Positions 50,770 through 59,155 of a stretch of DNA of 64,000 bases are shown here, in pieces. Made by a program: the position numbers and the translations under genes. The notes beneath the pieces are model-generated. The model did not search any database. It was given only the letters and a program-made list of their open reading frames with translations, and had not been told where the DNA came from. The stretch comes from Methyloligella sp. (lineage in GTDB: Bacteria; Pseudomonadota; Alphaproteobacteria; Rhizobiales; HXMU1428-3). The stretch lies in the NCBI GenBank assembly GCA_021604645.1, contig BQJJ01000007.1, positions 62,001-126,000 on the forward strand, given 5' to 3'. Each line of letters begins with the position of its first letter. The first letter of the stretch is position 1.

Positions 50770-51732
50770 ATGAGCCTATCAATCTTCTTTGATGAAATCA
50801 GGTCTATGTTTCCAGCCAAACGCCTAAAGCCCAAGCAGGTTGAGGGTATGGAGACAATTATCAAAGCCTGGCAAGCTGAATATCCCGAGGGTGATGATAA
50901 ATTCTTAGCTTATCTCTTAGCTACAGCTTACCACGAAACAGCCCATACAATGCAGCCTATTAAGGAATATGGTGGGGCGCGCAGAGCTAACCGACTTTAT
51001 GGCATAGAAGGGCGCAATCCCTCTAGAGCTCGCCGTATGGGCAACAGAAGGCGCGGAGATGGTGCACGCTATATGGGACGCGGATACGTCCAATTGACAT
51101 GGAAAAACAACTACAGAAAGGCTGGCCTCCACTGTGGTATTGACTTGATCAAAAAACCTCACTTAGCCATGCAGCCAGATATAGCAGCAAAAATATTGAT
51201 TGAGGGATGTATGAGCGGCTGGTTTACCGGTTCTGCTCTTACATCTCATATAGACCCCGTGAAAGCCAATTATAGAAGTGCAAGACGTGTTGTAAACGGC
51301 AATGACAAGGCCTTAATGATTGCACGCTATGCAAAGGAATTTGAAAGCGCTCTAAGGGCTGCTGGTGGGGTTTCTAACCTCCATTTTAAAAACTCTAAGG
51401 AGATTGAAGAGGAGCTTTATAAAGATGGCTCAAGAACAATTAAGGCTACAAAATCCAATGACGACGCGGGTAAGGCTGTTATTGGCGTTGGTGTTGGGAG
51501 CGGCATTGCAGAAGCTGTCACAAGTTACAAAGACAAGCTTAAGGAAGCTTCAGAGTCTCTTAGCGAGTATCGCGCTATTGCTGATGCTTTCATTGATTTC
51601 TTTGTTTGGGCTGCTTCTTATTGGTGGGTGTTTGGCTTGGCTGCTGGCGGATTGGTGTTGTGGAATAATAAACAAATCATCAAAGCTAGGATCTCAGATG
51701 AACCCAAAATAGGGAGACTTGCAGATGATTAA
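50770..51732 (+). CDS. Endolysin, GH19/lysozyme-like, with C-terminal transmembrane helix
   Basis: 321 residues from ATG 50770. Glu56 in ATAYHETAHT is the likely catalytic acid, followed by GRGYVQLTWKNNYRKAG, typical of chitinase-like phage endolysins. After residue ~205 a linker leads to a transmembrane helix near 275-300 (WWVFGLAAGGLVLW) and a short basic tail. A membrane-anchored endolysin at its C-terminus is unusual. Confidence 0.85.
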   Translation: MSLSIFFDEIRSMFPAKRLKPKQVEGMETIIKAWQAEYPEGDDKFLAYLLATAYHETAHTMQPIKEYGGARRANRLYGIEGRNPSRARRMGNRRRGDGARYMGRGYVQLTWKNNYRKAGLHCGIDLIKKPHLAMQPDIAAKILIEGCMSGWFTGSALTSHIDPVKANYRSARRVVNGNDKALMIARYAKEFESALRAAGGVSNLHFKNSKEIEEELYKDGSRTIKATKSNDDAGKAVIGVGVGSGIAEAVTSYKDKLKEASESLSEYRAIADAFIDFFVWAASYWWVFGLAAGGLVLWNNKQIIKARISDEPKIGRLADD

Positions 51733-52054
51733 TTTTGCGCTCGGTGTATTGGGTCTAGGCCGGAGAAATCCTCTTGTCGCTGGCCTTATAATATTTGCAG
51801 TTTTGGGCCTGACCTATAACTTTTTTGAAAACAGGATAATCGCGAATGATGCTGTTAGAGAGGCACAAGTCGAAGCCATCAAAGAAGATGCCAAGGAAAA
51901 TCGCAAGATTGTTGAGGAGACCCAAGAAGATCTTGAAAAACTCAATAATGAAATATCACAGGTTAATAAAACAGAGGCTAAAGAAATTGATAAAATTGAA
52001 AAGCTTACTCCTCACCAGTGCCTTGATCTCAAGTTGTCTGATCTCGGGCTGTAG
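51725..52054 (+). CDS. i-spanin (Rz-like)
   Basis: 109 residues from ATG 51725: N-terminal transmembrane helix (NPLVAGLIIFAVLGLTYNFF) and a periplasmic coiled coil. Overlaps the endolysin end by 8 bases. With the o-spanin it fuses inner and outer membranes at lysis. Confidence 0.75.
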   Translation: MINFALGVLGLGRRNPLVAGLIIFAVLGLTYNFFENRIIANDAVREAQVEAIKEDAKENRKIVEETQEDLEKLNNEISQVNKTEAKEIDKIEKLTPHQCLDLKLSDLGL

Positions 52055-52250
52055 CAGCGCTGATTATCTATCTGTCCCAAAGGCCGATAGCAGCTTAACT
52101 AATAATTTGAAGTGGCGATATTGCAAACGACAGACCGTGAAAGATGGCCTTAAATGTCTACCCAATTATGAAGCGCAGCTTAAAAGAACTGTAGCCAAGG
52201 GCAATGCACGAGGCCGCTATATCAAACGCACTGAGAAACATAAAAATTGA
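51948..52250 (+). CDS. o-spanin (Rz1-like lipoprotein), overlapping Rz
   Basis: 100 residues from ATG 51948, in a different frame from Rz over 107 bases. Basic N-terminus, hydrophobic SLLLTSALISSCLISGC with the lipobox LISGC, then a short periplasmic chain. The embedded Rz/Rz1 layout is the classic one. Start codon uncertain; ribosome site weak. Confidence 0.68.
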   Translation: MKYHRLIKQRLKKLIKLKSLLLTSALISSCLISGCSSADYLSVPKADSSLTNNLKWRYCKRQTVKDGLKCLPNYEAQLKRTVAKGNARGRYIKRTEKHKN

Positions 52251-52692
52251 GGCTTTAGAGATGAATGACGCAATGGCAAATGCAGCATATAATAGCGGAC
52301 CTTCTAAGGCGCATCGAGCGGTTAGAGAACGTCGTTTACAAGCAAGCGAATTCGAATGGCACCCGACGCGAGAAAAGTTCTCCGAAAGATTATATTCTGT
52401 TTGCAATTGGTTTTGTTGCTTTGGCCTGGCTTTGGGACGAGGAATTAGGCAAATCCCTGGTGCCTTTGTTAAAAGTTATTTTGCTGTAAGGGCATTGCCA
52501 GTCTGGCGACAGATCAACGTTTTCTTTCTTATGCCTCTAGTATTTTACTCTCTAACATTCCACACTGTAGATTGGTGGTTTAAAGAGCCCCCAGAGGATT
52601 TATTCACTAGCGCTCAAGCCTCAGAATCAATCCAATCTAATACCTATCGTAAAACTGAAAAGCTGGGGTATTTTTTAGAGGACTGTTATTGA
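52204..52692 (+). CDS. ORF overlapping the probable holin; membrane protein if real
   Basis: 162 residues; the C-terminal half has a transmembrane helix (INVFFLMPLVFYSLTFHTVDWW). The first half shares 225 bases with the 74-residue ORF in another frame. After 52489 it is the only open frame and looks coding, so the true start may be internal or the gene frameshifted. Confidence 0.4.
   Translation: MHEAAISNALRNIKIEALEMNDAMANAAYNSGPSKAHRAVRERRLQASEFEWHPTREKFSERLYSVCNWFCCFGLALGRGIRQIPGAFVKSYFAVRALPVWRQINVFFLMPLVFYSLTFHTVDWWFKEPPEDLFTSAQASESIQSNTYRKTEKLGYFLEDCY
52265..52489 (+). CDS. Probable holin or holin-like membrane protein
   Basis: 74 residues: short coiled coil (LLRRIERLENVVYKQ), then one transmembrane helix (YILFAIGFVALAWLW). 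Next to endolysin and spanins. Ribosome site AGAGATG is moderate. Confidence 0.5.
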   Translation: MTQWQMQHIIADLLRRIERLENVVYKQANSNGTRREKSSPKDYILFAIGFVALAWLWDEELGKSLVPLLKVILL

Positions 52693-52835
52693 TTATGTTT
52701 TTCGAACATGAACTCCAATGAGGCCACCAACCTATCTTTCTCATTAATAACCTCTTGAACCTCATCAACACTCACATCTAATTTAAAATGTTCTTTTAAT
52801 AATACTGCGTCTTTTGGTTGTGTGACGTGGATTAT
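52686..52835 (-). other. Open in-frame extension after the stop of the 52836 gene
   Basis: The frame of the zinc-binding gene continues past its TGA for 49 sense codons with coding character (KDAVLLKEHFKLDVSVDEVQ) to a TAA at 52686. There is no ATG; a GTG is available inside. Either readthrough of TGA, a separate gene with an odd start, or a stop mutation. Confidence 0.4.
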
Positions 52836-53090
52836 TCAGGGAAGGCCCTGCTGAAAGGGTTCTAGAAGATCGCTGTTTTCTCTAACTATTCTTGTAGGCC
52901 CGTTACATCTCTTATCATGACACTTAGTTCCCGCCTCAACATCTGACATAAAAGTACGCTTATCAAATTTCTTTAAAAGCATCCCAACCGAAATACGTTT
53001 TGAGTTTCTGCATTTCTTGCACTCGAAGACAAACGTTCTATCCGGCTCATTATCTAAGTCTAGAAGTTGATACTCTTTTTTCCATGACAT
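52836..53090 (-). CDS. Small zinc-binding protein
   Basis: 84 residues with CKKC (24-27) and C-HDKRC, a plausible zinc ribbon; MSWKKEYQLLDLDNEPDR opening. Last of the minus-strand group at the right end. Function unknown. Confidence 0.58.
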   Translation of the reverse strand: MSWKKEYQLLDLDNEPDRTFVFECKKCRNSKRISVGMLLKKFDKRTFMSDVEAGTKCHDKRCNGPTRIVRENSDLLEPFQQGLP

Positions 53091-53204
53091 AACGCTATTT
53101 CCTCATTAATTGAAACGAGAACATAGCATGAACATTTATTGAGAGTCTATAAGTATCATTTGTGTTAGTTAAATACAGCTAACTAACGAAATTCATAAAA
53201 AACG

Positions 53205-53528
53205 TTATTTAATAAGTGATTGAAAGGAATTTTCGTCAGGCGTAAACAGCTCATCTATACCTTCTTGCCCAGCTGTAGTCGCAACAATAGGGAAAGACTC
53301 GATAAATGAAACTTTAATTTCTGCTTTTCTCTCAAGCTCGATATTTGCCTTGTGAACTAGCTGGGAGATGTAAAGTCTTTTGCCAGGTAAGTCTTTCAAA
53401 TCAGTTTCGAGCCTCTTCACCTCGCATTCTAGATTTGAGAGATTAAGCGATATAACGTTTTTTATACTCTTACTTAAAGGCTCTTCGTAATTAATAACTT
53501 CGAATTCTATTTTCGTTTCAATTTTCAT
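53205..53528 (-). CDS. Hypothetical phage protein, 107 residues
   Basis: Beta strand opening (MKIETKIEFEVINYEEPL), then a coiled coil. Same minus-strand group. No family. Confidence 0.52.
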   Translation of the reverse strand: MKIETKIEFEVINYEEPLSKSIKNVISLNLSNLECEVKRLETDLKDLPGKRLYISQLVHKANIELERKAEIKVSFIESFPIVATTAGQEGIDELFTPDENSFQSLIK

Positions 53529-53559
53529 TTCACTTATTCTCTGTCTCTATATATAGGGG

Positions 53560-53790
53560 TTAATCTTCACACACTTCAAATGTTTCCATCTCTAGATATA
53601 TCTGAGCGCTACGAGAAGAAGAGAAGCCCATGACTTGGGCGATCTCTCTAACTGTTAAGCCCTGCTTTTTTAGTGATTTGCATGCTTGGGCCTTTATTTG
53701 CTTTTTGTCAAAGCCATACGACATATTAACTTTGATAGAACCACACCCCCCACAAGTTGGACAATTAATTTTATGCAGTTTATCCCTCAT
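53560..53790 (-). CDS. Small zinc-finger/HTH protein
   Basis: 76 residues from ATG 53790 (GAGAGGTGAAGAG leader). CPTCGGCG at 10-17 gives a half zinc site; KSLKKQGLTVREIAQVMGFS is an HTH. Possibly a regulator of the right-end group. An upstream in-frame start exists but overlaps the J-domain gene. Confidence 0.62.
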   Translation of the reverse strand: MRDKLHKINCPTCGGCGSIKVNMSYGFDKKQIKAQACKSLKKQGLTVREIAQVMGFSSSRSAQIYLEMETFEVCED

Positions 53791-53803
53791 CTCTTCACCT
53801 CTC

Positions 53804-54346
53804 TTAGTTAATAGCCAGTTCAATTTTTGCTTGTTGATAAGCTTCATTAAGAGCGTTCCATTCGCCTTCACTGCCTCCATGGTCAGGATGCAAACGCTTT
53901 GCGAGATTTCTGAATCTAGTTTTAAGATCAAAGGGGCTAGGGTTATATCCTGACTCATAGTCAAAAACTGACCTCCACCCACTTTTTTTAGGTGCAGGCA
54001 AAGCCTCAAACCCTCTAAAGGCTTGCTCCATCATTTCGGATGAACCATGACGCTTGATAGCCCTTAAACTTTCAATAGTTAAACCAATCGCCCTTAGATT
54101 TGATGTCTTAGTTTTAAATTTATCGCAGGCAAAGCAGTAAGACTTCCCCCCAGAATTAAAATAAACGGCGACTGGCGCTTGCTCCGGAGTTGAAGTGATT
54201 TTCACGTTAGAACCACGCATGAGTTTGATTTGTTTTTTTATGTGGGCTCTAGCGGTTTGGTAATCTACCTTGAACATAGATTTTTGCCGGTGTTGCCTTG
54301 GCGTTATGATTATCCCATCTGGCCATTGTAATTCGTTAATCTCCAT
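53804..54346 (-). CDS. J-domain protein encoded by the phage
   Basis: 180 residues from ATG 54346 (GAGAGG upstream). The last ~45 residues form helices II-III of a DnaJ-type J-domain with HPD at 153-155 (LAKRLHPDHGG). The N-terminal part has a CFACD site. It could recruit host DnaK to phage assembly or replication, as lambda does with host DnaJ. First gene of the right-end minus group. Confidence 0.75.
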   Translation of the reverse strand: MEINELQWPDGIIITPRQHRQKSMFKVDYQTARAHIKKQIKLMRGSNVKITSTPEQAPVAVYFNSGGKSYCFACDKFKTKTSNLRAIGLTIESLRAIKRHGSSEMMEQAFRGFEALPAPKKSGWRSVFDYESGYNPSPFDLKTRFRNLAKRLHPDHGGSEGEWNALNEAYQQAKIELAIN

Positions 54347-54379
54347 ATTCACCTCTCTTAGTTAAAAACATAAATAAAA

Positions 54380-54406
54380 GAGTTAATGTACGAGGTACGT
54401 TATAAT
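54380..54406 (-). repeat. 27-bp repeat inside attR, candidate integrase arm site
   Basis: Inverted copy of 11387-11413 (24 of 27 identical), 85 bases inside attR. It also overlaps the region where a promoter for the right-end minus genes would lie. Confidence 0.6.
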
Positions 54407-54491
54407 TCAAATGGTTTACGCGCCGGTTGTGCCTATTTGATCTGAAAGCCCAGTATATAGGGTTTAAATTGCTATTTGAGGCACTTAATCC

Positions 54492-54547
54492 CTCGTTTAC
54501 ACCGAGAGGGTCGGCAGTTCGAGCCTGTCATCGCCCACCATTATAAA
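54492..54547 (+). repeat. attR: 56-bp core repeat (tRNA-Val 3' fragment)
   Basis: Copy of 11270-11325. The 5' half of a tRNA is missing here, so this is the displaced original 3' end of the chromosomal tRNA-Val. Confidence 0.97.
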
Positions 54548-54548
54548 G

Positions 54549-54586
54549 CCAGCGGTTTGAGAGATAAAGCTCTCCCGCTGGTTTTT
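54549..54586 (+). terminator. Original chromosomal terminator of tRNA-Val
   Basis: CCAGCGG/CCGCTGG with inner GAGAG/CTCTC, then TTTTTCTTT, directly after attR. Before integration it would have followed tRNA-Val. Confidence 0.88.
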
Positions 54587-54684
54587 CTTTATCTAGCCAA
54601 TCGCTTACAAATTAATAACCTACAATTTTCTAAAACAAGTTATCATAGATATTGACCCTGAAGAGGAAAGAATAGGAAGTAGGA

Positions 54685-55047
54685 ATGAAATACGCAGACT
54701 TTTTTTTAACAGCCCTTACACTTATTTTAGCCCTATCAGGGGTAAAAACCGCAAAGGCTAATCCTGATATCAAAGATGGATCAATCAAAGTTCTGTTGAA
54801 CTATAAAACAAATTGTAACTTACAAAGTTTAAGTCGCGAAATCACAAAGGACAACGGTCTCAAATTTAATGTGAAATGCGGTGATAAGACATTTTACCCT
54901 GATGGCTTAATCGTGCTTTGCCCTATTCGCGATGTTGATGTGAGTTGTAAAATCATGACAAAGCCTAAAAGTTTTAAGTATCTAAATCTCATCTATGGCC
55001 CTATGAGTAAAAGAGTTCATGCCTTTGACGAAAAAGAGGAGAAATAA
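54685..55047 (+). CDS. Small secreted protein of unknown function
   Basis: 120 residues with a signal peptide (FFLTALTLILALSGVKTAKA) cleaved before NPDIKD. Four cysteines in the mature chain. Good AGGAAG ribosome site. Stands alone beyond attR. Confidence 0.65.
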   Translation: MKYADFFLTALTLILALSGVKTAKANPDIKDGSIKVLLNYKTNCNLQSLSREITKDNGLKFNVKCGDKTFYPDGLIVLCPIRDVDVSCKIMTKPKSFKYLNLIYGPMSKRVHAFDEKEEK

Positions 55048-55083
55048 AACTCTCCCACTTGTTTTTTTGCTTCTCTTAACAAA

Positions 55084-56505
55084 CTACCTTAATTTCGACT
55101 TCGGCAATCCTTTATTTTCCCAACCAGCTGGCATTGGGCCATTGAGAGAAAATTTAGGCTGACCGCCACCTGTTGCCTTGCATGATATAATTCCAGTCTT
55201 CAGAGCTGCTACCACTTCCGCTGATGCGAGTAGAACTGGTCGAACATGCTTGAATTTTTTTAGATACTTCATCGAGGCTTTGTTAGCAGCCACTCTCACG
55301 TTGGATTTTTTACGAAGTAGATGAAATGGTTTTGTACAGTAAATGAGAACAGGCACGCAGCCAGAACAACTTCTCATTTCATATCGATGAGACGCTAACT
55401 TCCTAACACCAATATGAGTAAAAACAGCATCAAGAAACTCTACATGCTCAGCGACATTGAGCGAACGTATACTTGATGGAGAAACAACTTGTTTCGAAGG
55501 TGTAAGCAAAGCTGTTTCTGTTTTTGTCTTAGGGGGGGCTGCTTTCTTTTCAGTAATTTTCTCAGATGTAGTTTTCGTATTACTTTTCTTTCTTTGCAGT
55601 TGAGCTTCTAAATCCTTAAGGCGTTTTTCAAGGGCAGAAACTTTAGATTTCGATTTGTCTGTTTTTTCACTCGAACTAATTTTCTTCAAAGAACTTAAAG
55701 AGGGAGTAAAATAAAATTCACCCTTCATCTGATCATAATAAGCAGGATATTGATCGTGATTAACTTTACTAGCTAGCTCTTCAACTTCTCCTCGCAGACG
55801 TTTCGCCATTTCAGTCAATTTAAGCCCAGGTTTTTGAATGAGAGGCAGAAGTTTTCTCGTATATACAGAATTCGCATTGCGATCAGAAGAAGAAAGACGA
55901 TCAAGCGCGGCTTGCCGTGAACCAGCTGAATACATAACAAAGGTTCCCTTAGGCGGGTCACTGCGCCCAAGCCCTCGTGTTGTCCCAATGGAGCGCGTCC
56001 CCTCTTTAGGAAAAGGATTATCCCGGCAAGCATCTAAAATAAAAATAGCCAACCGCGAGCCACGCTCTTGAACCGCTTCAATTATATCATCAACAGCGAA
56101 GGCTTCTTTGGTAACAAAACGCTCATTACCAGGTTTCACCTTAGGTATATCTGTTGCTAAGAGATAATTTCGTGAGCGGATCTCAATGCCATGGCCAGCA
56201 TAATAGAACAACACTTCATCATCTTTTTTAATAGAAGAAATAAAATCAGAATAAATGCCACGCGTCATCGAGCGGTTATTCAAATTTTCCAAATGGGTAA
56301 CCTTAAAACCAACAGTTTTTAGTATCTTTGAAATAGACCGAGCATCACTTACAGCTTTCTCTAGTTTTGCAACAGATGAATAATTATCATTGCCAATCAC
56401 TAAAGCAATTCGCTTTGCATTCGCTTGAAGAGAAGCGCTTGATATAAGAATAAGTATCAGAGGAAGGTAAAGTAACAAACCTGAAAAATGCGAGCGGTTA
56501 TTCAT
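55084..56505 (-). CDS. Secreted or periplasmic metacaspase-like protein (peptidase C14)
   Basis: 473 residues from ATG 56505, which has GGAGGAG seven bases upstream. Signal peptide 1-30 (SASLQANA end), caspase fold from KRIALVIGNDNY, catalytic His105 (YYAGHG) and Cys160 (LDACRDNPF), then a coiled coil near 270-310, a Thr/Pro linker and an unrecognised C-terminal domain with a Cys cluster (CSGC). Both catalytic residues are present. Divergent from the appendage gene at 56711, 205 bases apart. Confidence 0.88.
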   Translation of the reverse strand: MNNRSHFSGLLLYLPLILILISSASLQANAKRIALVIGNDNYSSVAKLEKAVSDARSISKILKTVGFKVTHLENLNNRSMTRGIYSDFISSIKKDDEVLFYYAGHGIEIRSRNYLLATDIPKVKPGNERFVTKEAFAVDDIIEAVQERGSRLAIFILDACRDNPFPKEGTRSIGTTRGLGRSDPPKGTFVMYSAGSRQAALDRLSSSDRNANSVYTRKLLPLIQKPGLKLTEMAKRLRGEVEELASKVNHDQYPAYYDQMKGEFYFTPSLSSLKKISSSEKTDKSKSKVSALEKRLKDLEAQLQRKKSNTKTTSEKITEKKAAPPKTKTETALLTPSKQVVSPSSIRSLNVAEHVEFLDAVFTHIGVRKLASHRYEMRSCSGCVPVLIYCTKPFHLLRKKSNVRVAANKASMKYLKKFKHVRPVLLASAEVVAALKTGIISCKATGGGQPKFSLNGPMPAGWENKGLPKSKLR

Positions 56506-56710
56506 ATATTTCTCCTCCAATTTAAAAATGGACATGAAAGATTATATACCCAAACACTTAAAATAAAAGCGCTAGAAAATTAAACATATTTAATAATCGC
56601 AAAAACGATAAAAGATCGCGCATAGGCTAATTCTATCCCCGCTATAGAATACTATTATATATTTCTTAGATCAGAACAAATTAATGAGTTGGTCTACAGG
56701 AATAGTAAAA

Positions 56711-58705
56711 ATGAGTGATAAGTCCGCAAACCTAAAACTTCCCTTTATTCAAAGTGCACAAGCACAAAAACATGTCACTCATAATGATGCAATTACCAAT
56801 CTCGATATCTTAACGCAGCTAACGGTTGAAGATAAAGACCTCTCCACACCTCCACCCTCTCCAATAGAAGGTACATGTTATATCATAGCAAGCGCCGCGA
56901 CAGCAGAGTGGGCAGGCAAAGAAAATCAACTCGCAGCTTGGCAGGATGGAGCATGGCGATTTTATGAACCAACTGAAGGTTGGGTAGCCTGGATCAGAGA
57001 TGAAGGTATCCAAGCTGTGTTCGATGGAACTCTTTGGAATGAGCTCTCAGGTTCAGGCGGAGGAGGAAGCACAAACCTAAACCCTGTGACGGGTGGGTTA
57101 CTAGGTGTGAATGCAACAGCTGATACAACAAATAAATTATCACTAAACTCAGATGCCACATTGTTTAATCACAATGGGTCTGATCATCAGCTAAAAATAA
57201 ATAAAAACGCAAATGCTGATAATGCGAGCGTAATGTTTCAAACCGCTTTTTCAGGCCGGGCTGAATTTGGCTTAACAGGAGATGATGATTTTCATATGAA
57301 GGTCAGCCCTGATGGCACGACTTTCCATGAAGGCATTGTGATTGATAAAGACACAGGCGCAGTCACATTCCCCAACACTACTTTTTCAGGTGGGTCAGTA
57401 AGTTCTGTTTTTGGAAGAGCAGGAGCAGTTGTTGCAGCTGCTGGTGATTACAGTTTTGATGAAATCGGCGGCGTTTCTCAAAATGTTTTGATCGGTAGAT
57501 TAACAACTGGAACAGGGACACAAGAAGCTTTAACCGCTTCACAAGTTCGTTCATTTTTAAATGTTGAAGATAATGCAAAGGCTGATCAAACAGGAAGTGA
57601 AATAAAAACAGCACTGTTTGCAGAAGCAGATACAAATAACTTCGATGATGCAAAGCAAAGCAAATTAGCCGCCATTGAAGCAGGTGCTACTACAGATCAG
57701 ACAGGCGCTGAAATAAAAGCTCTATATGAAGCCGAGGCAAATACAAATGCGTTTGATGATGCGGCTGTTTCTAAATTATCTGCAATCGAACCACTTGCAG
57801 ACGTAACAGATGAGACAAACGTAATTGCTTCGTTAAATGGATCATCTCTCACAGGCATAACAGTTGCTGGTGATGATAAAGTCATAATCCAGGATCTATC
57901 AGATAGTGACAACATCAAAACCGTAACGGCCCAATCCATTGCAGATCTAAATGCAGGAAACAATGGAGACGTCGTAGGCCCATCAAGTGCGACAGATTTT
58001 AGAGTGGCTATGTTTGATGGAGCCACAGGAAAACTAATCAAAGAACTAGATGCAGGAACAGCAGGACAATTTCTAAAATCACAAGGAGATGGCTCAACTC
58101 CTGTTTGGGATAATATCTCGGGAGGAGGGGATCTTCTAGCTGCAAATAATTTATCTGATATCGCAAGTCCATCAAATGCAAGATCAAATTTATCACTAGG
58201 AACATTATCAACTGAGAATAGTGTAAGTACGGCTATAATAGAAAATGATGCTGTCACAGCAGAAAAAATTGCAGATACGGCAGTAACACCAGGAGCGTAT
58301 ACAAATGCTGACATAACTGTCGATCAGCAAGGCCGTGTTACTTCGGCTAGTAACGGATCGTCTGGAGGAGGTACCTCAGCTCAATTATGTTCTGCTTGGG
58401 TCAATTTTTCAGGAAAAAACACAGTAACAATAAGAGATAGTTATAATGTTAGTTCTATCACAGATAACGGTGTAGGCGATTATACAATTAATTTTTCTAC
58501 GCCATTAGCCAATGCAAACTATTCTATCTCAGGAATGTGTCAGCATGATCAGTCATCAGGAGCAGACACTAACAGTCATGTAGCAATTCATAGAAGCGCG
58601 AATGCTTTGCAAACAACATCATGTAGAATTGTGACAGGTATCAACACTAATTCTACAACTTATGACGCTGAGACAGTTTGCATTCAGGTTTTTGGAGGTA
58701 ATTAA
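56711..58705 (+). CDS. DUF2793 phage-appendage-like protein (orphan tail fibre or spike)
   Basis: 664 residues from ATG 56711 (AGGA upstream). The N-terminal ~115 match DUF2793 (LKLPFIQSAQAQKHVTHNDA; GWVAWIRDEGIQAVFDG), a domain of phage and gene-transfer-agent appendages. Next comes a module shared with the prophage fibre, then fibre repeats (TGSEIKTALFAEADTNNFDD; TGAEIKALYEAEANTNAFDD), and a C-terminal beta domain. It lies outside the prophage with no other phage gene near. Confidence 0.82.
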   Translation: MSDKSANLKLPFIQSAQAQKHVTHNDAITNLDILTQLTVEDKDLSTPPPSPIEGTCYIIASAATAEWAGKENQLAAWQDGAWRFYEPTEGWVAWIRDEGIQAVFDGTLWNELSGSGGGGSTNLNPVTGGLLGVNATADTTNKLSLNSDATLFNHNGSDHQLKINKNANADNASVMFQTAFSGRAEFGLTGDDDFHMKVSPDGTTFHEGIVIDKDTGAVTFPNTTFSGGSVSSVFGRAGAVVAAAGDYSFDEIGGVSQNVLIGRLTTGTGTQEALTASQVRSFLNVEDNAKADQTGSEIKTALFAEADTNNFDDAKQSKLAAIEAGATTDQTGAEIKALYEAEANTNAFDDAAVSKLSAIEPLADVTDETNVIASLNGSSLTGITVAGDDKVIIQDLSDSDNIKTVTAQSIADLNAGNNGDVVGPSSATDFRVAMFDGATGKLIKELDAGTAGQFLKSQGDGSTPVWDNISGGGDLLAANNLSDIASPSNARSNLSLGTLSTENSVSTAIIENDAVTAEKIADTAVTPGAYTNADITVDQQGRVTSASNGSSGGGTSAQLCSAWVNFSGKNTVTIRDSYNVSSITDNGVGDYTINFSTPLANANYSISGMCQHDQSSGADTNSHVAIHRSANALQTTSCRIVTGINTNSTTYDAETVCIQVFGGN

Positions 58706-58943
58706 AATAAAGTCACTTTTGAGAAATTTAAAAAGAAGCTTTTTATAAATATCATCCTGAAAAATATGTAAAATATCCTTTTTCTAATTCCTGTCAGGTC
58801 ATTAAAAAATAAAAATAGTAAAATTTAAAAATAGTCATGAAAATGTCTTGACGAACACGATTCCTCGAGCTACAAACGGCACTTCTCAACTGCACAGAAT
58901 GATTTATGTGCACATAAGAGAATTACCGATTTAGTTCGGTTGC

Positions 58944-59020
58944 GGGGGTGTAGCTCAGTTGGTTAGAGCGCTGGCCTGTCACGCCAGAGGCCGCGAGTTC
59001 GAGTCTCGTCACTCCCGCCA
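58944..59020 (+). tRNA. tRNA-Asp (anticodon GUC)
   Basis: 77 bases: acceptor GGGGGTG/CACTCCC (one G-U), discriminator G, encoded CCA; anticodon stem CTGGC/GCCAG with GTC at 58978-58980; T loop GTTCGAG. Followed by a T run. In relatives it is often the direct neighbour of tRNA-Val. Confidence 0.97.
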
Positions 59021-59155
59021 TTTTTTCTAAAAATACTTTTCCCGAAAATCAGTTCTTTGAATGAGATTGTTATTCCTAGTGGATCTATGATTGCTATAAA
59101 AACTAGGCAATCTGTAGAGTTGACAGGAACCTCAATTTTCTCCCATTCTTAAAAG

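Larger units (their letters stand above)
11270..54547. mobile_element. P22-like temperate prophage integrated in tRNA-Val
   Basis: About 43.3 kb between 56-bp direct repeats (11270-11325 and 54492-54547). It carries int/xis, a repressor with operators, replication genes, a complete head-assembly set in P22 order (small and large terminase, portal, scaffold, coat, gp4-like, gp10-like, three ejection proteins), a tail fibre, and lysis genes. No tape measure, sheath or tail-tube gene is seen, so a short-tailed virion is expected. No essential gene looks broken, except that the zinc-ribbon and helicase halves of the primase lie in different frames. Confidence 0.95.

Noticed and set aside
57378-58314. 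Minus-strand ORFs of 91 and 205 codons over the DUF2793 gene
   Set aside because: Ser/Ala-rich reverse shadows of the repeat-rich fibre gene with no start signals.
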